Shown here piece after piece: positions 34,546-43,387 of a DNA stretch of 64,000 nucleotides (within the stretch, counting starts at the first letter, position 1; each line of letters starts with the position of its first letter). Source of the DNA: RYN-133 sp036497285 (GTDB lineage: Bacteria; Actinomycetota; Actinomycetes; Mycobacteriales; Jatrophihabitantaceae). A program made the position numbers and the translations under genes. The notes under the pieces were generated by a model. It was not told where the DNA came from, did no database searches, and saw only the letters and a list, made by a program, of their open reading frames with translations. The stretch covers positions 1-64,000 of the forward strand of contig DASXJR010000104.1 in NCBI GenBank assembly GCA_036497285.1, read 5' to 3'.

Positions 34546-36860
34546 CAGTCCGACTTCCTGTTGATCGCGGTCCAGACCCGCATCGGACTGGTCGGCATGT
34601 CGACGTGTCTCACCCCGAGATGTGCGACGGCGTCGACCACCGCGTTCTGGACGGCGGGGGTGGAGCCGATCGTGCCTGCTTCACCGATTCCCTTTGCACC
34701 CAAAGGGTTGTAGGCCGTGGGCGTCTCGGTGGTTATCAGATCGAAGCTCGGCAACTCGGTGGCGGACACGATGGGGTAGGACGCGAGGGTGTTGGTGGTG
34801 GGGTTGCCGTCCTCGTCGTAGAGCACCTCTTCGAGCAGCGCCTGGGCGGCACCCTGGGCCAGCCCGCCGTGGCGCTGTCCCTCGGCGATGAGCGGGTTCA
34901 TGACCGTGCCGGCGTCGTCGAGTGCGACCAGTTTGGTGAGTCTCGCCTTGCCCGTCTCGACGTCGACCTCGACCACGGCGACGTGTGCGCCGAACGGGTA
35001 GGTGGGTCCGGGGGCGGAGAAGACGCTGCGCACCTTGAGTTCCTGCTCGGCGGCGAGGTCGGCGAAGCGGATACCGCTGCCGGGTACACCGCGCACGGCC
35101 AAGCCGACGCTGTCATGATCGACGACGAGGTCTTCGACGGCGACTTCGAGCTTGTCGGCCGCTAGCTCCTTCGCTCGATCGACGAGCTCGCGGGACGCCT
35201 GCCGCACGGCGGCGCCGCCTTGTTGCAGGCTGCGCGATCCGCCCGTCCCACCACCTTCGGGCACGAGGTCGGTGTCGCCCCATTCGACAGAGATCCTGTC
35301 CATCGGGATTCCTGTCTCTTCGCTGGCGAGCATGGCCCAGACCGTGGTGTGTCCCTGACCATGTGGCGACGTGCCGGTGAGGATTGTGGCCGAACCGTCG
35401 GGATGCACCTCGATGGTGGCGTTCTCCTTCGGCGGGCCGGATTCGTCGCCGCCGCCGGTGATTTCGACGTACACCGACAACCCGATGCCGAGTTGCACGG
35501 CGTCACCGCGCTCGCGGCGGGCGGCCTGCTCGGCGCGCAGCGTGGGGTACCCGGCCGCGTCGAGCACGGTGTCGAGCGCACGTTGGTAATCGCCCGAGTC
35601 GTACTCCGCACCACCCTTGGTCTTGATCGGCTCGGTGAATGCAGGCAGCAGGTTGATGCGCCGCACGTCGGCAGGATCCTTACCGATCTCCGCGGCGAAG
35701 ATGTCGATGGCGCGCTCGATCGCCGCGGTGGCCTCCGGACGGCCGGCTCCGCGGTAGGCGCCGACGGGCGTCGTGGTGGTGACCACGCTGACGAACGAGG
35801 TCTGCAGGTGCTCGATGTCATAGACCGCCGGCGCCATCATCAGCGTGAGGGTCGGGAGCAGCCCGCCGAACTTGGGGTAGGCACCGGAGTCCTGCAGCAC
35901 ATGCAGGCGGTAGGCGGTGATGCGTCCCTCGCGGGTGCCGCCGAGCGTCACCGTCTGCACCTGCGCCCGGCCGTGCGTCATCGCGACCATGTTCTCCGAG
36001 CGTGACTCGACCCAGGTAACAGGACGGCCGAGACGCCTGGCGAGTACCGCGGTCAAGGCGTGTTCCGGGTCGGCACCGAACTTGGCGCCGAACGCGCCGC
36101 CCACGGCGGGGGTGATGATGCGGACCTGCTCGGGCGGGACGCCCACCATGCGGGCCATGGCGCGCTGGGTGCCCTGTGCGCCCTGGTTCGGGATCCAGGC
36201 GGTGAGCCGTCCGTCCTCGCCCCACACCGCGGCGCCGGCCCGCACCTCGAGCGGCGCGACCGCAACCCGCTGGTTCATGATCTCCTGCGTGATGACGACC
36301 TCGCAGCCGGCGAAGACGTCCTCGGGCGGCGCGTCCGGCTGCTTGCTGGCGAAGCAGACGTTCGTCCCGAGGTCGGGGTACAGCAGCGTCTCGTTCCGCT
36401 CGGCGTCCTTCGGATCGACGACCGGCGGCAGCGGGTCGTACTCGACGTCGACCAGTTCCGCGGCGTCCTCACCCTGGTACCGCTCGTCGGTGAGGACGGC
36501 CGCGACCGGCTCGCCGACGAAACGGACGACGCCCTTGGCGAGCAGCGGTTGACCCATGCCGGCGGGGTACACCGGCAGCGGCGGGCGTTGCGCGACCGGA
36601 TCGGCGAGCTCCTCGGCGGTGAACACGGCGACGCAGCCCGGCGATTCCCGCGCCGCGGCGGTGTCGATCGCGACGATCCTGGCATGCGCGATCGGGGAGC
36701 GGACGACGGTCAGCCGCAGGGCGCCGGCCAGGCGCTCGTCGACGAGATCCTCGGTGTAGACCGCACCGGTGGTCAGGAACTCTGGATCTTCGAGGCGTTG
36801 GACACGCGTGCCGAGGATGCTGCCGCGGGGGGAATCGGTTTCAGGCACCGAGGTTGTCAC
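34545..36860 (-). CDS. coxL: CoxL-type molybdopterin large subunit, form II (BMS-like)
   Basis: A protein of about 771 aa with the xanthine-dehydrogenase-family molybdopterin domains: GTRVQRLEDPEFLTTGAVYT at the start, then QRAMARMVGVPPEQVRII, VGGAFGAKFGADPEH and the C-terminal GAKGIGEAGTIG with the catalytic Glu. The active-site loop is AYRGAGR, the form II (BMS) signature, not the AYxCSFR loop of true form I CO dehydrogenase. CO oxidation is therefore doubtful. The start is uncertain: GTG 36860 is used, GTG 36869 is possible. Confidence 0.9.
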   Translation of the reverse strand: MTTSVPETDSPRGSILGTRVQRLEDPEFLTTGAVYTEDLVDERLAGALRLTVVRSPIAHARIVAIDTAAARESPGCVAVFTAEELADPVAQRPPLPVYPAGMGQPLLAKGVVRFVGEPVAAVLTDERYQGEDAAELVDVEYDPLPPVVDPKDAERNETLLYPDLGTNVCFASKQPDAPPEDVFAGCEVVITQEIMNQRVAVAPLEVRAGAAVWGEDGRLTAWIPNQGAQGTQRAMARMVGVPPEQVRIITPAVGGAFGAKFGADPEHALTAVLARRLGRPVTWVESRSENMVAMTHGRAQVQTVTLGGTREGRITAYRLHVLQDSGAYPKFGGLLPTLTLMMAPAVYDIEHLQTSFVSVVTTTTPVGAYRGAGRPEATAAIERAIDIFAAEIGKDPADVRRINLLPAFTEPIKTKGGAEYDSGDYQRALDTVLDAAGYPTLRAEQAARRERGDAVQLGIGLSVYVEITGGGDESGPPKENATIEVHPDGSATILTGTSPHGQGHTTVWAMLASEETGIPMDRISVEWGDTDLVPEGGGTGGSRSLQQGGAAVRQASRELVDRAKELAADKLEVAVEDLVVDHDSVGLAVRGVPGSGIRFADLAAEQELKVRSVFSAPGPTYPFGAHVAVVEVDVETGKARLTKLVALDDAGTVMNPLIAEGQRHGGLAQGAAQALLEEVLYDEDGNPTTNTLASYPIVSATELPSFDLITTETPTAYNPLGAKGIGEAGTIGSTPAVQNAVVDAVAHLGVRHVDMPTSPMRVWTAINRKSD

Positions 36861-37072
36861 GTCATCCACACTATTGCGGGGTCGGAAGCTCCGGCGAGAG
36901 GCCCCGTCCAGCATCACTTTTGGCGGCAGGGCAGGAGATAGCCGGTCCTGCCGCCAAACCCGGCACCGGCCCGGCACGACGGAACCGAATCGAATAGCTC
37001 GCGCGTCTGTACGAGCGGTGACACAATCCGACACGCGTCGCGTTCAAGATCGCGACCTGGGAGGGCACGAAA

Positions 37073-38794
37073 ATGAGCGTTCGGCGACCCGCAACGGCGG
37101 CAGCGTCCGTTGTCACTTGCATCCTGGCAATCGCGGCACCGACCGCCGCACACGCGACCGGGACGGTCAAGATCCCGGCCGCAACCGGCACGGGACGCAG
37201 CCTGTGCGCGCCGCCGGCCGACACTGTTGGTCCGGTGATCTCCGAGGTGACGTTCGGGAAGACCTCGATCGATCTGAACTCCGGATCACGGACGCAGACG
37301 ATCAGGGCCACTGGGTCGGACAGCTCCGGCAACGGGGCAGCGAGCGGAGTCTCCCGGGTCTGGTTGGTGATCCGGGGCAATCGGTTCGGCAGCGAGGTCA
37401 GACTCCAACTCAGCTCGGGAACTCCCGCGTCCGGCGTGTGGACCGGGCAATTCGTGGTCTCCAAGTACGCGCACCCGGGCACCTACTCGATCGAGGATCT
37501 GGCCGCGACCGATGTGGCTGGTAACGGGCAGGTCTACCGCGGCTTCAGCAAGGTCCCGCAAGGTCCGGACGCGCTGTCGCTCCACCCCGCCGACAACCCG
37601 ACGTTCACTGTCACCGGCACACCGGCTACGCCACCGGCTCGCAAGCCGGCCGGCACGCTGCGGAGCTTCATGTTCACCCCGTCCAGCGTGAACACCACGT
37701 CGTCCGCTCGCCATGTCCGGGTCACTGCGCAATTCAAAGGCGCGGCACCGCATCGGGTGTTCGTCCAGTTCATGAGTGTCAAGCGATCCGGACTGCGGTT
37801 CGTGTACCAGCGAGCCGTTCTCCGCCGCAGTTCCGGCAAATGGTCCGGCGCGGTGCTGATCCCGCGGTGGATCGGGAAGCAGGCGCTGCAGCCCTACTTG
37901 TACGCGGAGTTCGGCAGCGGCTATCGGCCCGGCACGCGCTCCTACAGCCCGGACGACCTGTCCCAACGGCATTTCCCGACGAAGCTCGCCGTCGTCAGCG
38001 GGATGGACAAGACGAAGCCGAGCTTGACGTCGTTGACCTTCTCGCCGAGTTCGATCGACTCGACCACAGGTCCTGAGCGGGTCACGGTCACCGCTAAGGC
38101 GACCGACATCGGCTCCGGCGTGCAGTACGTCTACGTCAACGGCGGCATCCGGCACGGCGTCAACGGCGCGGCAGGCGGGGCGTACCCGCTCGCCGCGGAC
38201 GGCATCGGCTACCTCTCGTCCAATTACTTCAGCGTTCGTCTCAAGAAGGGCACGGACGGGCGCTGGGTAGGCGCGACCACGATCAAGCAGTGCGTGCCCA
38301 GCGGCACGTACAAGCTCAACGTCGCTGTTCGCGACGTCGCGGGCAACTACCGTTCCTACTCGAAGAGGCAACTGGACAACGCGCACATCACCAGCACCGT
38401 GGACGTGACGTCCAAGCACGGTGATGTCGCCGCGCCGTACATCTACTCGGCCGCGACCTACGCCCCGCAGCACGCGATCTTCCTGAACTTCAGTGAGGGT
38501 GTCGCCACCGTGGACACGTCAACGCTGGCCGTCTATCCGCTCTCGCCGATCAGCAGTCGGTTCACCACGCCGGCGGACGTGAGTGCAATCGTGTGTTCCC
38601 ACGGGCTGGACACGATTGACTGCTCCGGATCGGGCAGTCTCGTCACGTCGGCCGTACTGACGGTCCCCAGCCTGACGCCTGGGGTGAGGTATGACGTCTA
38701 CGCCAACCTGAACCAGGTCACGCCACAGTTGGTCGACGGCAACGGCAACCCGATGGGGTGGAACTACGAGTCGGCCGAGGTCAGGGACTCATAG
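37073..38794 (+). CDS. Secreted protein with repeated Ig-like domains
   Basis: A 573-aa protein with a signal peptide (about residues 1-28, ending TAAHA) and a mature part made of three Ig-like beta modules. Repeats share a TLTFSPSSID-type opening (GKTSIDLNSG; MFTPSSVNTTSS; TFSPSSIDSTTG) and a DVAGNG/DVAGNYRS ending. A C-terminal segment (FLNFSEGVATVD onward) resembles Big-type adhesin domains. The ribosome site GGGAGGGCAC precedes ATG 37073. No enzyme motif or wall anchor is seen. Function unknown, perhaps surface or matrix binding. Confidence 0.78.
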   Translation: MSVRRPATAAASVVTCILAIAAPTAAHATGTVKIPAATGTGRSLCAPPADTVGPVISEVTFGKTSIDLNSGSRTQTIRATGSDSSGNGAASGVSRVWLVIRGNRFGSEVRLQLSSGTPASGVWTGQFVVSKYAHPGTYSIEDLAATDVAGNGQVYRGFSKVPQGPDALSLHPADNPTFTVTGTPATPPARKPAGTLRSFMFTPSSVNTTSSARHVRVTAQFKGAAPHRVFVQFMSVKRSGLRFVYQRAVLRRSSGKWSGAVLIPRWIGKQALQPYLYAEFGSGYRPGTRSYSPDDLSQRHFPTKLAVVSGMDKTKPSLTSLTFSPSSIDSTTGPERVTVTAKATDIGSGVQYVYVNGGIRHGVNGAAGGAYPLAADGIGYLSSNYFSVRLKKGTDGRWVGATTIKQCVPSGTYKLNVAVRDVAGNYRSYSKRQLDNAHITSTVDVTSKHGDVAAPYIYSAATYAPQHAIFLNFSEGVATVDTSTLAVYPLSPISSRFTTPADVSAIVCSHGLDTIDCSGSGSLVTSAVLTVPSLTPGVRYDVYANLNQVTPQLVDGNGNPMGWNYESAEVRDS

Positions 38795-38838
38795 GACCTG
38801 CCGCGTGCCGGCGGATTTCTCCATCCCGAACGAGCGGG

Positions 38839-39129
38839 ATGCACTCGCTGCCGGACGGATGGCCGGGACAGGACTCCGCGATCCCGGACGAGGACTTCCT
38901 TATCGACGACGCGGACAGGATCGAGGAGTGGGTCCGTCGCTACCAGGATGCGGCCGCGGTATCCCGGCAAATTGTCGCCGCGATGGAGCTTGAGGCGTCT
39001 TGTGCCCGCACGGACATCGTGGACATCAACGTCCGATGCGTGCTCCTGCACATGATCGAAGAGACGGCTCGGCACGCCGGCCACGCCGACATCATCCGTG
39101 AGACGACCGACGGGAGCCGAGGACCGTGA
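38839..39129 (+). pseudogene. DinB/DUF664-family remnant (C-terminal part)
   Basis: The C-terminal half (DIVDINVRCVLLHMIEETAR, then HAGHADIIRETTDGS) matches the end of DUF664 DinB-like proteins, which bear His metal ligands here. The first 70 or so residues of a normal member are missing, and there is no good start. It lies in a gap between convergent genes, so this is a truncated remnant. Members are putative metal-dependent thiol-linked enzymes. Confidence 0.6.
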
Positions 39130-39143
39130 CCGACTGCCGGTGA

Positions 39144-39602
39144 TTACTGGCGGCGAGTGGGCCGCAAGTCGGTTCCGTGCACGGTGACCGCGAAGATCAC
39201 CAGGACGTCCAGTGCGATCACGATCGTGAACCACACCGGGTACGAAGAGATCACCAGCAGGTTGCCGATGATGCTCACTGCCGCCACCCCGACGGCAAGC
39301 CCACGCACGACGGCCGCGCCGCGGGGCAGCAGCGCCGCGACGACCACAGCCAGGACGCCGACAGCGATGTGGGTCCATCCCCAGGCTCGATAGTCCAGAT
39401 CGAGCGGGTTGTGTTTGAAGGTTGCCACGAAGACGCCGCGGCGCACGAGCGTCAGCACTCCCCACAACGTTGACAGGACACCGGACAGCGCCAGCATCGC
39501 AATGGCGAATGCGAGCCAATTACCGACGTCAGGTCCGGTGCCGCCGAGGCCTCGCGGTGTCCGCGTCTCTCGCAGGCTGTCGCCGCCCATGTCGCTGTAC
39601 AT
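39144..39602 (-). CDS. Four-helix membrane protein (DUF7144-like)
   Basis: A 152-aa membrane protein with four hydrophobic helices (WLAFAIAMLALSGVLSTLWG; WTHIAVGVLAVVVAALLP; AVVRGLAVGVAAVSIIGNLL; FTIVIALDVLVIFAVTVHG). This matches small actinobacterial four-helix proteins of the DUF7144/SPW class, whose function is unknown. GAAGGGA is 9 nt before ATG 39602. Confidence 0.72.
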   Translation of the reverse strand: MYSDMGGDSLRETRTPRGLGGTGPDVGNWLAFAIAMLALSGVLSTLWGVLTLVRRGVFVATFKHNPLDLDYRAWGWTHIAVGVLAVVVAALLPRGAAVVRGLAVGVAAVSIIGNLLVISSYPVWFTIVIALDVLVIFAVTVHGTDLRPTRRQ

Positions 39603-39713
39603 GCAACGCCAGTCCCTTCTGTGCCCCGACGATCACGGTCGGGCACGCGGGCCGGTTTGCGCCTCATCCTCGCGGGACGATCCGGCAGGTCGGAACGGAC
39701 GCGCCGGGTGCCG

Positions 39714-40496
39714 CTACCTCACCGTGGCCTGGAACTGGCTCGTGCGCAGCCCGACACCACCGTGCCAGATCTCGAAGCCGGCGCCGACGTTCTCGAGCCA
39801 CCACGTCGGACGGACCCAGTGGTGCCGCTCGCTGTAGCGGATGAATGGTTTGAGGTCGAGGTGATCGACCCGCCAGCGTGGATGGACCATTCGGAACTGG
39901 ACGTAGTTCCACGACAGGTTGAAGGCCGGGTCGTGCGCGCGCCACATTTGAACGTAGAAGCGGTATCCCTGGATCCGGACGATCGGTGCATGGCGCCGGA
40001 GGATGCAGCAGGCGCCGTGATGGTTGAGCCACACCATCACTTCTGCGCCGTTGGCGTGGCCGCGGATCTGGCGGCGCTTGCCGAACCAGAGTTCGTAAGC
40101 CGCGTTCCATGTGCCCTTGGCGCGCTCGACCGTATGCCACCGGGTCCAGATGTGGTGGATACGGCTCGTCTGCACCGGGATGTTCGTCCGGGGCGTGCAC
40201 ATGTTCCAGATGCAGCCTCGGTAGATGTCCGGGAAGGTCGTCACCCGCTCGTGCCCGGCAGTGGGTCGCGGCGTCCTTGTCACCACGAAGCCGGTCGTTC
40301 GCTGGTGCTTGATGCACGTCCTGCCGGTGCCTCGCCAGTACGTGTTCCGGATCATGTACGTGCCGCCGACGACGAGATGATTGTGCGGCCCACAGAGCAC
40401 GCCCGGCCGCGTCACCACAGACGTGGTGCTCGCGTGTGCGAGCGCCGGAACGACAGCCAGGCCGGCACACAGAACCGCGACGACAAATCGCCTCAT
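39714..40496 (-). CDS. Secreted GH12-like protein (cellulase fold)
   Basis: A 260-aa protein with a signal peptide (residues 1-21) and a GH12 beta-jelly-roll pattern. The nucleophile region is GAEVMVWLNHHG and the acid/base region NVGAGFEIWHGGVGL, so both catalytic Glu residues are present. Unlike ordinary GH12 endoglucanases it is rich in His, Arg and Trp and has six Cys in the mature part. A GGGAGG site precedes ATG 40496. Activity on beta-1,4-glucans or xyloglucan is plausible but unproven. Confidence 0.72.
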   Translation of the reverse strand: MRRFVVAVLCAGLAVVPALAHASTTSVVTRPGVLCGPHNHLVVGGTYMIRNTYWRGTGRTCIKHQRTTGFVVTRTPRPTAGHERVTTFPDIYRGCIWNMCTPRTNIPVQTSRIHHIWTRWHTVERAKGTWNAAYELWFGKRRQIRGHANGAEVMVWLNHHGACCILRRHAPIVRIQGYRFYVQMWRAHDPAFNLSWNYVQFRMVHPRWRVDHLDLKPFIRYSERHHWVRPTWWLENVGAGFEIWHGGVGLRTSQFQATVR

Positions 40497-40574
40497 CGGA
40501 ACACCCTCCCGGCCGAACCGCGGTACCGCGTCACGCTTGGTGGGGGTGGACGGGGGAGCGCCACACCTTGTCGG

Positions 40575-41171
40575 TTACAGGCCGCCGCGCGGATCCCGGC
40601 CGGTGAGTGCGACGAGCCTGTCGATCGTCGATGCGTCGTCTGGCACCACCACCGGCTTGTCGAACATCCCGGTACTCGACAAGTCGCCCATGTCTTTGGC
40701 CATTTCGTAGACGACCTCGACGACCTCAGTCGGCAGCGGCTCGTCGTAGCCGATTGCCTGGCCGAGGTCCCAGCCGTGGATCACGAGGTCTGCGATCATC
40801 TCGCCGATGTACTGGCGCGCGGGCGTCGGTCCGCGGGAAAGGCTGACCATCCGGTTGAGCGCGCCGTCGGCGGAGACGGCATCAGCCGCTTCGACGGCGG
40901 CTTCGTCCCATTCCTCGGCCAGGTTCGCGCCGACTCCGCCGTGCACCGGCAGTTTGCGCGAACCCTCGACGACCTTGCCGGCCGACTCCGTGTCCAGGCC
41001 GTGTAGAAGCGGCGCTGCCCACCGGTTCTCCTCGACGAGGTGACTCACAAGCTCGGCCACGGTCCATTCTCGGCAGGGAGTCGACGCGGACCATTGATCT
41101 TCGCGGACGGCGTGCACCCGGTTCGAGAACGCGCGCTGCGCGGACAGGAACTTGCTCAATTCATCATCCAT
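40575..41171 (-). CDS. TIGR03086 family mycothiol-type DinB protein
   Basis: A 198-aa protein with the mycothiol-dependent maleylpyruvate isomerase-like fold: TPCREWTVAELVSHLVEENR, YIGEMIADLVIHGWDLGQAI and the metal-ligand His residues. This is the TIGR03086 family, common in actinobacteria; a substrate is not known. It starts at ATG 41171 (MDDELSK), 9 nt downstream of the AsnC-like gene, likely same operon. Confidence 0.82.
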   Translation of the reverse strand: MDDELSKFLSAQRAFSNRVHAVREDQWSASTPCREWTVAELVSHLVEENRWAAPLLHGLDTESAGKVVEGSRKLPVHGGVGANLAEEWDEAAVEAADAVSADGALNRMVSLSRGPTPARQYIGEMIADLVIHGWDLGQAIGYDEPLPTEVVEVVYEMAKDMGDLSSTGMFDKPVVVPDDASTIDRLVALTGRDPRGGL

Positions 41172-41180
41172 GCACAAGCC

Positions 41181-41471
41181 CTACTCCATGCGTCGGCCGA
41201 CCGAAACCCTTTGTCGGCGGACGTGCCTTCGAACATTGACGTTCGCCGAGACAGATCGGACATTCCAGCGGTCCAGCGCGCTCTCGAGCTCATCGACAGC
41301 CGGCGCGTGCACCTTGATCAAGAAGCAATCCTCACCGGTGATGCGGTGACACCCGCTGACCTGCCCGAGACTGCGTGCAAGCTGCGCGATCTTGGCCGGC
41401 CGGCCCGGCGCCGGTCGGACCCGAACGAAGGCAGTCATCGGTAGACCGAGCGCGGCCGGGTCGACTGTCAT
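41181..41471 (-). CDS. Stand-alone Lrp/AsnC ligand-binding (RAM) domain
   Basis: A 96-aa protein holding only the RAM effector domain of Lrp/AsnC regulators: TVDPAALGLPMTAFVRVRPA, then ARSLGQVSGCHRITGEDCF and LIKVHAPAVDELESALD. The helix-turn-helix that normally precedes VDPAALG is absent, and no such segment is found in the frames upstream. It may be a stand-alone amino-acid sensor or a truncated gene. The last 25 residues are atypical. Confidence 0.6.
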   Translation of the reverse strand: MTVDPAALGLPMTAFVRVRPAPGRPAKIAQLARSLGQVSGCHRITGEDCFLIKVHAPAVDELESALDRWNVRSVSANVNVRRHVRRQRVSVGRRME

Positions 41472-41616
41472 GTGGATCCGGTGACATCGACGCCGCGATG
41501 CTGATCGCGGCGCTCGTCGCAGCCCCGTTCGGATACGCCGGCGCGCTGCGCTATGCGCGGCGTCGATTCGCCACTATGGTGTGCTCGCTGGCGGTGATTC
41601 CTGAAAGGGAAACGTG

Positions 41617-43215
41617 ATGTTCACACGCGTAATTCGTGTCGTTGGCGTTGCTGCGCTCCTCGCTGGTGTTGCAGTGGGAGCGGCAGGATCGGCATCGGCA
41701 GCGCCGGGAGCAGGCACCTGGAGCAGGATCACGACACCGGCTCACGATGTCGTCTACAAGTTCAACTCGAATCCGTCGGCGACGAACCCGATGCCGGTGT
41801 CTGGAACGGCATCGCTGGACGTGACGAGCGTTGACATCGACTGCGTGTTCACGAACGGCGCCCTGCGCCAGGTTCGCACGTTCGCCTCCGCGGTCCCGGT
41901 CACAGCAGGGCACTTCAGCACAACGGCGAACGTCCCGAGTCCGACCGCGCAGTGCCGTCTACGTGCCATCCCGACAGGCGTCAATACCGACACCGACTAC
42001 CTGGGGGCGTTCGCCGGCCCGCTGTTCTTCATGTACACCGTCGGCGTCTTGAAGGACGCGACTACTCCGGTCGGTTATCTGGCGGTCGACGAGGAGGCAG
42101 ACGGCCTCGCCCAGGCGCTGAACGCCGACCAGTGCGGCATCATTGTGCTTGCCACGGTCGACCGGCCGAGCATGGAGGTGCGCGGGTCGCCGCTGGTCGG
42201 TGGCTGCGCGTTCGCGCTGCCGTCGGCCAACCTCGCCGGCAACGGCAGCGCGATCAAGGTCGACGGGCACAACGCATACCTGCCGTACGGGGTGTCCAGC
42301 TATCTGCGCGGCAGTCTGGCGCTGACGCTCGCCCAGTCGAAGCTGACTGTCACCTGGCACAGAGCGAGCAACGGCGACATGACCGTGACCGAGTCGGCGC
42401 CGTTGATGCGCTGCAGCGGCGGCGACACCTACCCGCCGACCTCGACCTCATGCCCGAGCCTCGTCAACACCAGGGTGACCTTTCGACGTGTGCTGAGCCT
42501 GTTCCGCGGTGGCCATCAGGCCCGGGTGCGCGACACCTTCACCTCGACCAGTGGCAAACACACCGTTCGGACGGAGTACCAGGGGCGCGTCGAGCAGCCG
42601 AAGTACGGCGAGCCCGGGTACCGGTTCCCGGGACACGGCGCGGCCTTCCACACCGCGTCACCCAGCCAGGTCGTGAGTGGACTGGGCGCCCACGCGGCGA
42701 GCATGACCGTCAGGACCGACGTCCATGCCGTCGACAGTGACCCGCAGGACGACACCTACGCCTACAGCTGGTCACGCGCACCACAGAGCGTGCGGTTCTC
42801 ATCGAGTTCGCCCTTAAGGTTCGCGATGCCGTACACGCTCACAGTCCCGGCAGGCAAGGCTGCGTACATCGGCTTCGCCGAGAGCGAGCACGTTGCTGTC
42901 GGCGACGCGACCAAGTTGGCGAACGTCGCGCTGGGCGAGATGGTGAACCCGCCGACCTTCAGCTCGCCCGCCAACGGCGCCACGATCACCGGCAAGTCGG
43001 TCACGGTCAAAGGCGCGGTGACCTTGGGGGCCAACGGCTTGCCGCGCTCCGTCACCGTCAATGGCCACGCCGCCAAACTCAGTATCGTCAGCGCGACCAA
43101 GGAGACCTACGCCGTGACGTTCACCGAGGCGTTGGGGAAGCACACGATCACCGCGACAGCAAAGGACACCGCAGGCAACACGAAGACCCGATCGATCAAG
43201 ATCACCAACCGCTGA
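41617..43215 (+). CDS. Secreted protein with C-terminal Ig-like domain
   Basis: A 532-aa protein with a clear signal peptide (about residues 1-30, ending SASAAPG) and Cys-containing beta-rich body. The C-terminal part (FSSPANGATITGKSVTVKGA onward, ending TATAKDTAGNTKTRSIKIT) is a bacterial Ig/Big-type domain. AAAGGGA lies 6 nt before ATG 41617. No catalytic motif is seen. Composition (Ser, Thr, Val) resembles the secreted protein at 37073, without shared order. Confidence 0.75.
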   Translation: MFTRVIRVVGVAALLAGVAVGAAGSASAAPGAGTWSRITTPAHDVVYKFNSNPSATNPMPVSGTASLDVTSVDIDCVFTNGALRQVRTFASAVPVTAGHFSTTANVPSPTAQCRLRAIPTGVNTDTDYLGAFAGPLFFMYTVGVLKDATTPVGYLAVDEEADGLAQALNADQCGIIVLATVDRPSMEVRGSPLVGGCAFALPSANLAGNGSAIKVDGHNAYLPYGVSSYLRGSLALTLAQSKLTVTWHRASNGDMTVTESAPLMRCSGGDTYPPTSTSCPSLVNTRVTFRRVLSLFRGGHQARVRDTFTSTSGKHTVRTEYQGRVEQPKYGEPGYRFPGHGAAFHTASPSQVVSGLGAHAASMTVRTDVHAVDSDPQDDTYAYSWSRAPQSVRFSSSSPLRFAMPYTLTVPAGKAAYIGFAESEHVAVGDATKLANVALGEMVNPPTFSSPANGATITGKSVTVKGAVTLGANGLPRSVTVNGHAAKLSIVSATKETYAVTFTEALGKHTITATAKDTAGNTKTRSIKITNR

Positions 43216-43240
43216 CTCACGGTACGTTTGGACGCGCCGG

Positions 43241-43387
43241 TCAACGCAGTAGTGGGCCGATGGCGGCGATGCCGTCGGCGACGGCGCGCACGCCGGTGTT
43301 GCCGAAACCGATCACCAGTTGGGCCGGCGTTGTTGAGTATGTCGAGCGGTAGCGGCCCATGCCGTACAGCTCGACCAGACTGCCCAT
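43241..43387 (-). pseudogene. C-terminal fragment of a MocR (GntR/aminotransferase) regulator
   Basis: A 48-codon frame ending at a TGA (43241) reads AQLVIGFGNTGVRAVADGIA and then AIGPLLR, the typical C-terminus of MocR-type PLP regulators. The ATG (43387) directly follows the stop of the reverse transcriptase gene (43388-43390), so upstream parts are missing. It looks like a gene cut by insertion of the RT unit or by deletion. The match is short. Confidence 0.5.
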
